Shown here: piece after piece, positions 21,896-27,500 of the stretch
Layout: each line of letters opens with the position of its first letter
Position numbering within the stretch: the stretch's first letter is position 1
Origin: Stramonita haemastoma
Taxonomy: Eukaryota; Mollusca; Gastropoda; Neogastropoda; Muricidae
DNA: 27,500 bases
NCBI GenBank assembly: GCA_030674155.1
Contig: CM060323.1
Coordinates: 36,907,557-36,935,056, forward strand
Direction: 5' to 3'
Notes under the pieces: generated by a model
Database searches by the model: none
Told to the model about the DNA's origin: nothing
Seen by the model: only the letters and a program-made list of their open reading frames with translations
Translations under genes and position numbers: made by a program

Positions 21896-22404
21896 GGCCG
21901 CGGCCATAGGCGTCAAAATGACGGGCCGGGTGAAAAATGCTGCCCGGCTGAATTACTCTGTGGCGTCACTGAAAACGGCTGTGCGTGGCCATAGTAGACC
22001 CGGCCCGGCCCGTTTTTTTTAACCCGTCGTTTTGACGTTCGAGCAACACGTCCGTTTGCCGGGTCGAGGGAAAGGAAAATAATCAAGAAAAACTTATTTA
22101 TGGTGCTTCAAAAATTCTGACTACACAAACTTGTAAATTGACCCTTCCCGATTACATTCCAATGGTTTTGATAAATGTTTTTTGGGGGGATTTTACGTAA
22201 AAACACTTTTTATGTCGAACTATTTTCTGTCGATTTGCGTCACCGCGGCAGCCTCATTTTTGCGTCACTCGCAGTCTCGGGGTGACCATATTGTCAGAAA
22301 GAGACGGGCCGGGTTGACTATGGCCGCTTTGACGGATCCGTTCTACCGTCAAAGAGACGGCCGTCAAAACAACGGGACGGGCCGGGTTTACTATGGCCGT
22401 AGCC
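21896..22404. mobile_element. Nested inverted-repeat DNA element (509 bp) flanked by TAA
   Basis: The ends GGCCGCGGCCATAG (21896-21909) and the inverse of CTATGGCCGTAGCC (22391-22404) match at 12 of 14 positions. Both are flanked by TAA (21893-21895 and 22405-22407), as in 3-bp target-site duplications of PIF/Harbinger-type transposons. Inside is a second, better inverted pair: GGCCATAGTAGACCCGGCCC from 21987 and its inverse ending at 22325, about 19 of 21 identical. CGGGCCGGGT blocks recur near 21924, 22305 and 22378. The arms are GC- and CpG-rich in an A/T-rich setting. No transposase frame is seen. Confidence 0.65.
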
Positions 22405-22409
22405 TAAGG

Positions 22410-23030
22410 TAGCACTGCGGGTAAAGCTTCGATCACCGCCAGGATCTTTGACGAGTGATCTCCCAGGAGGCGAAACTCGTTTAGGGTCAGTCAGATCAGA
22501 GACATGGTCTCTGTTCATGAATGCACCAGAGGCTGTCATTGGAAGCTTTCGTTTTATAGGGTTTCCTTATTGTTTTCGAATTGAATTCGTGCTAAATCAT
22601 TCACAAAACGCTGGGAAGTTGTAAATGGATACTTGCCCGTATTCTCCTCAATGTACATAGCTCATAATTCATACAGTAGTGTGACTGAAGCCTATAAGTC
22701 AGTACATTCAATAAGTCTGTTTCTCAGGTATGCAGAATGGCAGCATTGTTTTGGAACTCAGAAACTCTGATTGTAGGTATTCAGTTTATAGTATAAGCCA
22801 TGGAAAGCGGTACTTTGAATCTGCAATCAACGAGGTATGTAAAGACCTAAACATTGCTTTACACAAACCATGAAAATTTAATTATGTAGAAAAACTTGGA
22901 ACAAGAGTATTCTTTTATTCAGCGATTAGATCCAAAAAGCTTTGTAATTATGTTTGGAAATGGAATGCTAAATGCTTACACGTGTGGAATACAATGCTAA
23001 ATGGCTTACATGTGTAATCTCTTTTAGATT
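22410..23030. other. Non-coding stretch
   Basis: Unique-looking A/T-rich DNA with a local near-duplication, TTACACGTGTGGAATAC and TTACATGTGTAATC, near 22977-23020. No gene seen. Confidence 0.45.
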
Positions 23031-23033
23031 CCA

Positions 23034-23099
23034 TTATTATTATTATTATTATTATTATTGTTGTTGTTGTTGTTGTTGTTGTTATTATTATTATTATTA
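23034..23099. repeat. (ATT)n(GTT)n(ATT)n trinucleotide repeat
   Basis: Pure triplets that switch unit twice, similar in composition to the array at 15597-15722. Confidence 0.95.
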
Positions 23100-23835
23100 A
23101 AGGAGAAAAATCTCAAATCTTACTATGGCCGCATAATTATATTATGACAAACTTCAAAACAGCCATACACACAAAATTCTCACCCAGTGTGTACTGACGG
23201 CTTTGTTTTGCTTTTGTTTTGTTTAGTTTTGTTTTTTTTCCGTTTCTTCGGCTAGAACGTCGAAGTTCACTGACTTTGTGTATGCGGTCGTGTTTTTTTG
23301 CCCACCAGTAAGATAGCTGCAGTCTGACTTCGGGGAATTCCCAGGTCTGATGATTGAGACAGTACATATCCTGGGTGTTAAGCTGGGGAACGCTCAACAG
23401 CAACAACAAATCACAGACACACAGTGTGCGCTTATCCATTTTGTCAACATTGTGATTGTAGAGCAAGTCATACGGAACCATTCGACTCGACTGTTCCCAA
23501 GCTTGTACAGTTATCATAGGTGTATTAGACAGGGAGAAGAGGTGAGTCGGGACAGAAGAAAAGAGAAAGGTGAACAGAAAGAGGTTGATATATTTATTCC
23601 AGATTTAAAAGATAGACTTACAGGCACTATGAATTTTGCAGAACTATGTTGTGTCATTCCCTGAAGCGGCAGCATCAAGCTGGTTCAGTTAGGAGCTGAC
23701 GTGTACAAAAAAGAGAGACAGCTGGAGAGAGACAATACATCATTAACCCTTGAAAATGCCTGGCAGATGTAATCAACCTTTGCCATTTATGGCTCAATAT
23801 TTTACAGACAGACAAGCAGTCATAAAGAATTAGGG
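23100..23835. other. Non-coding stretch
   Basis: Frames of 104-126 codons occur on both strands but lack domains, and their codon content is A/T-driven. I see no supported gene. Confidence 0.4.
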
Positions 23836-23845
23836 ACGAGAAGTG

Positions 23846-24045
23846 CATGCGTGTGTGCATGTGTGTGTGTGCGTGCGTGCGCGTGGTGTGTGTGTGTGTG
23901 TGTATGTGTACGTGCGTGTGCGTGCGTGCATGTGCGTGCGTGTGTGTGCGTGTGTGTGTGCGTGTGCGTGTGTGCCTGCCTGCGTGTGTGTGTGTGTGAG
24001 TGTGAGTATGTGCATGCGTGTGCCTGTCTGTCTGTCTGTCTGTGC
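23846..24045. repeat. (GT)n/(GTGC)n then (TGTC)n microsatellite
   Basis: Interrupted GT/CGTG run followed by CTGT units at 24024-24043. Confidence 0.95.
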
Positions 24046-24059
24046 TTATTGTATAAAAT

Positions 24060-24580
24060 CCTAACACCATTCTGCAGGAATCTAAGGGAACAGTTCACAC
24101 CATGAAATACAAAAAGATAGAACCAAACCTCAACCCTCCCAAAGCAGTACCCGTTGTACGTTGTCTGACAGAAAGATCAGACAGCAAATGGCCGAGTCAC
24201 CATGCTTTTTACGACCAGCCCAGGACAGGGAGAGAAGGGCCCGAAGAGACCAGCTTCACGCATGTGTCAGGGAAGGAAGGAAGGAAGGAAAAAAACACCT
24301 GCACTACTGGATAGCTGACTTGGGAACAGGCAGAAGGCACCGCTAAGCAGAAAGCAAGGACAGACAGACTTCCAGACTTGTAGGAATAGGATCGCCCCGG
24401 TACAAGTTAATTTAACATTGAATGTCATAGGTGGGCATGAGACCAAGTCGATGCTAGTATTCAGTCTCGCTCCCTCCCCCTCCCCATTTATACACTCGAA
24501 CGCACGCAAACATGTACGTACGCGCGCGGGCGCACGCATGTGCGCGCACATCCACCACTCACACACACACACCTACTTTC
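24060..24580. other. Non-coding stretch
   Basis: Contains a short (GGAA)n patch at 24271-24290 and a CGCG/CGCA-rich patch at 24498-24550. No gene recognised. Confidence 0.4.
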
Positions 24581-24583
24581 AAT

Positions 24584-24586
<3 letters not shown>

Positions 24587-24652
<66 letters not shown>

Positions 24653-24771
24653 CTCTCTCTCTCTCTCTCTCTCTCTTTTAAGATTGTGTGGTATCACTTT
24701 AGAAAGATATAAATTGAAGACTACTACGACTACATGCACATAAACACAAAGTTTCTCTCTGTCTCTGTCTC

Positions 24772-24846
<75 letters not shown>

Positions 24847-24887
24847 TCTCTCCCCACCATCACCACAACACACACACACACACACAC

Positions 24888-24920
<33 letters not shown>

Positions 24921-24945
24921 CGCGCGCACACACACAAAGAACATC
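24587..24945. repeat. (CT)n arrays and (CA)n array
   Basis: CT at 24588-24675 and 24750-24845 with CCT interruptions, separated by ~75 bp of unique DNA, then CA at 24868-24919 and a CGCG/CA end. Confidence 0.95.
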
Positions 24946-25100
24946 TTGCGCACACGTTAATATCTATTCCGCTTTCCAGAGAGTAGGTCATTGTGTCCTG
25001 GTAGGAACGGATGACAACATTTTCAAAACTGCATACACACAGGGACTAGAAGTAAAAAACCACATGAGTGCTTATTCCATTATCCTCGAAATAAAAGCGT
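24946..25100 (+). repeat. Interspersed repeat, copy E (body)
   Basis: The plus strand carries GAGAGTAGGTCATTGTGTCC, CTGCATACACACAGGGA and TGCTTATTCCATTATCCTCG and ends in AAATAAAAG. It matches the inverse of 410-570 and 16335-16480 along its length. (CA)n flanks both sides. Confidence 0.7.
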
Positions 25101-25103
25101 AAT

Positions 25104-25126
25104 AACACACACACACACACACACAC

Positions 25127-25165
<39 letters not shown>

Positions 25166-25188
25166 CACACCACACACGCATAAACACA

Positions 25189-25258
<70 letters not shown>
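25104..25258. repeat. (CA)n microsatellite
   Basis: CA with a GCACACCACACACGCATAAA interruption near 25164-25185. Confidence 0.97.
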
Positions 25259-25264
25259 AAAATA

Positions 25265-25930
25265 AATTGTTGTACGTACCCACAGTGTAAAGCAGATAGA
25301 ACACAACAGGTTGTTAAGCCCTGATCAGTTTTATAGCATGTTGTGGTGTTGTAGAGCAGACAGCGAACAAGGCCTTGAAATGCTCAGCCTGTTCAATTGC
25401 CCCTTCTTATCTGCTCCCTCAGTCCACTGCTCTGACATTTTAAGAGCTTTTTCAACATGTGAAGAGTGTAGGCGCAGGTGAGGGGGGGGGGTGATGTTGA
25501 TTGGGTAGAACTCCTGACGTTGGATCTACAGGCTAAGGGTTCCATTCTCACTCTCGGTCACCAGCTTGGAAGGGATGATGCCTTCAGAGCCGACGTTGTG
25601 CTGATTCCTTTCCACTTTCAATCCTTTGGAAGATATTTTAAGGCCCAGGTCACATATGTGTACACCGCATGCACAGAGAACATTGCATGCATGTCAGTTC
25701 CATTCAGAGACACCTTTCCAAGAAGAGTAGGCTATCGTGTGCCGTAGAATTTTCTACGGTGATGAACTATGTACTTACACACACTAGAAAAAAGAGAAAA
25801 AAAGCTAACATAAACAAACATGCTTCATTTTGTTGTATTTAGATATGACTCACACGGAATCGAAATGTGGCGACGCAAAATGGTAAACCTCTGAGTTTAA
25901 ACTGAAGAAGAAAAAGTGTACACTTTTTTT
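25265..25930. other. Non-coding stretch
   Basis: Unique-looking DNA. No coding frame or definite repeat recognised. Confidence 0.4.
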
Positions 25931-26400
25931 CAGGACGCCTGGTTCGTTCAGCTGAGCCATCCTTCTTTATAGAAGTAAGACACGGATGCTGAAAGTTGAT
26001 GTGGAAAGAAGAATCCAGGATTTTGAAACGAAATGCCAGAGGATACCGATCTGCTTCTCAATCAAAGATTGAGACCTGTGACTGTGCGGAACTTGACCAC
26101 AATTTTGGAGGCCCAAGAGAGGAAAACTGGCTTGGTGTGGCCCATAACAAGGCAAAACACCCTCTCCTAGGACACTCCACAAGGAACTGGTGAGGGGGGA
26201 GGTGGAGATCAAAACGGAAGACAATGTGAGAGTTGAACCAGCAGCATGGAGAACTGGACAGTGCTGCCTTTTGTAGATCTCCTGGAGAAGAATGTCTGCG
26301 TCTTCTGTAGTCAGGTCTATCTGACCACCATCAGAGTCAAGGGCACCATGGTAAAGGCTACAGACTGTCTGTCCCCAGTGGTCACACATTGATCAGACGT
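25930..26400 (+). pseudogene. Retrotransposon ORF2 C-terminal relic
   Basis: The plus strand reads LKVDVERRIQDFETKCQRI in frame after 25990, the usual 'ERRIQ.FE.KC.R' segment after the RT domain. Across frame changes come GPR-x-GKLAW (near 26115-26135) and RTLHKEL (near 26175), followed by a GG-x-x-x-x-KR block and a W near 26250, matching the LAWFGHV, KT-x-LQGTLEGGR and DN-x-x-EW order of this family (from memory). Stops and frame changes show that it is inactive. The 140-codon minus-strand frame over the same bases has no domain and is taken as a shadow. Confidence 0.6.
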
Positions 26401-26499
26401 CTGTAGCTTGCGTGTTGAAGGGCAGATGAGCAAATCCACTATAACCCTTATACATAGATATCTTCTTCTTCATCTTCTTCTTCTTCGTGCACGTGCCCC

Positions 26500-26570
26500 G
26501 CCACACACACACACACACATACACACATACACACACACTCACACACATACACAATGTGTACACACAAACA
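26500..26570. repeat. (CA)n microsatellite, impure
   Basis: CA with TACA and TCACA interruptions. It is preceded by a (CTT)n patch at 26461-26486. Confidence 0.9.
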
Positions 26571-26578
26571 CAAAAAAT

Positions 26579-26664
26579 AATGGTGGCGCTGTTCTTGTGG
26601 CGACGCGCTCTCCACGGGGAGAGCAGGCCGAATTTCTCGCAGATAAATCTGCTGCGATTTTAAG
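26579..26664 (+). mobile_element. SINE 3' fragment
   Basis: GGTGGCGCTGTTCTTGTGGC, CGCGCTCTCCACGGGGAGAG and the AATTTCTCGCAGATAAATC end match the 3' part of the SINE at 21265-21691 (from ~21570). The tRNA head and core are absent, consistent with 5' truncation. The tail is AATAC-rich. Confidence 0.8.
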
Positions 26665-26695
26665 TGTATACAATACAAAACAAACCAATGCAGGA

Positions 26696-26735
26696 TTATA
26701 CAGTACAACACAATACAACACACCACAAACACCAC

Positions 26736-26814
<79 letters not shown>

Positions 26815-26822
26815 CACACACG
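26696..26822. repeat. (ACAAC)n/(CA)n microsatellite
   Basis: ACAATAC and ACACC blocks followed by about 75 bp of pure CA. Confidence 0.96.
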
Positions 26823-27018
26823 ACCTGAGGGCGGCGGGGGGAAGGTACTTACTCCCAACCGATACCACTTAAACTCCAAAGCTTTAACAGTGAAAAGCTG
26901 AATAGAGCCCCTTTCTCCTTAACTGTCACCAAACGGTTCCTTTATCGCTGCCACTGCTGGGATTTCTCCCTGGGCTTTCTTTGATAATGCCACCTGTCCT
27001 CCCTCCTTTTTCTTTCTC

Positions 27019-27046
27019 TTTCTTCTTTCTTTCTTTCTTTCTTTCC
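27019..27046. repeat. (TTTC)n tetranucleotide
   Basis: Six to seven TTTC units. Confidence 0.85.
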
Positions 27047-27079
27047 GACGGCATTGCACTACGCCAATGGCACTGGGCC

Positions 27080-27500
27080 TGCATAAATACATAGATACAT
27101 AGATACGCAATGCAGAATAGATCATAGATACGCAATGCAAGGTAGATACATAGATACCGGCAATGCAGAGGTAGATACATAGATACCGGCAATGCAGAGG
27201 TAGTACATAGATACGGCAATGCAGAGGTAGTACATAGATACCGGCAATGCAGAGGTAGATACATAGATACCGGCATGCAGAGGTAGATACATAGATACCG
27301 GCAATGCAGAGGTAGATACATAGATACCGGCTACAAATCGGCATGCGGAGGTAAATACATAGATACAGGAATGGCATGGTCTGTAGAAATAGATATATAG
27401 ATAACGGCAATGGCAATGTGTCTGTAGGATAGATATATAAATACCGGCGATGACACTAGCAGTGGGCTTGCATAGATAGATACATAGATACCTGCAATGG
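27080..27500. repeat. 29-bp minisatellite, open at right edge
   Basis: A unit of GATACATAGATACCGGCAAT plus GCAGAGGTA, about 14 copies with 1-4 bp losses in several units and more diverged, longer units after 27340. Smaller GATA/CATA sub-repeats lie inside each unit. It continues past the window. Confidence 0.93.

Noticed and set aside
23137..23664. Overlapping frames of 104-126 codons as a possible gene
   Set aside because: No motif, no supporting splice sites and no compositional contrast with the surrounding DNA.
25478..25747. Possible decayed tRNA-like SINE head (ACTCCTGACGTTGG, GGGTTCCATTCTC)
   Set aside because: Box B is too diverged and no SINE body or tail follows.
25967..26389. 140-codon minus-strand frame over the retrotransposon relic
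   Set aside because: No domain recognised. The plus strand shows the ordered blocks of a retrotransposon C-terminus, so this frame is most likely a shadow.
27080..27500. CRISPR-like array of regularly spaced repeats
   Set aside because: The units are contiguous 29-bp copies with no unique spacers; it is a minisatellite in animal-type DNA.

Overview
The window looks like nuclear DNA of an animal, most likely a mollusc and probably a gastropod. Three things suggest this: a spliced ankyrin-repeat gene with canonical GT-AG introns, several tRNA-derived SINEs and reverse-transcriptase relics of kinds I associate from memory with molluscan genomes, and a very high load of (CA)n, (CT)n and (CGCA)n microsatellites. 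There are no bacterial-style operons, no CRISPR array and no rRNA. Most long open frames are artefacts of simple repeats read in phase. The species assignment is inference.

One convincing host gene is present, on the minus strand, from the start codon at 17239 leftwards to about 7276, with a possible terminal exon at 6611-6620. Six exons join with matching phases into about 669 codons. The N-terminal ~175 residues form about five ankyrin repeats resembling the ANKRD33/ANKRD63 family. They are followed by a long low-complexity Ser/Thr/Asn/acidic region and a short conserved-looking C-terminal part. Its introns hold most of the mobile and repetitive DNA in the centre of the window: a 44-bp minisatellite beside exon 6, a 423-bp TIR element, decayed tandem copies of the end of exon 5, a tRNA-derived SINE, and sense-strand (GT)n tracts shortly after four of its splice donors.

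Layout: 1-200, relic of a retrotransposon tail (minus). 400-690, interspersed repeat plus GT tract. 1330-1775, degenerate ~56-bp tandem repeat. 2580-3870, reverse-transcriptase pseudogene (minus) with a 15-bp minisatellite inside its coding frame. 4610-4704, (AT)n. 4705-6600, no recognised gene. 6611-17239, the ankyrin gene. 15800-16925, fragments of a SINE-like family carrying an internal microsatellite. 17300-20640, simple repeats and non-coding DNA. 21265-21691, full-length tRNA-derived SINE. 21896-22404, GC-rich nested inverted-repeat element flanked by TAA. 22405-25930, non-coding with microsatellites and another copy of the interspersed repeat. 25930-26400, retrotransposon relic (plus). 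26579-26664, SINE 3' fragment. 27065-27500, 29-bp minisatellite running off the right edge.

I see no evidence of a new multi-gene system. The points most worth following are the in-frame minisatellite inside the reverse-transcriptase relic, the decayed tandem duplication of an exon end, the repeat family that carries microsatellites within it, and two candidate non-autonomous DNA transposons.
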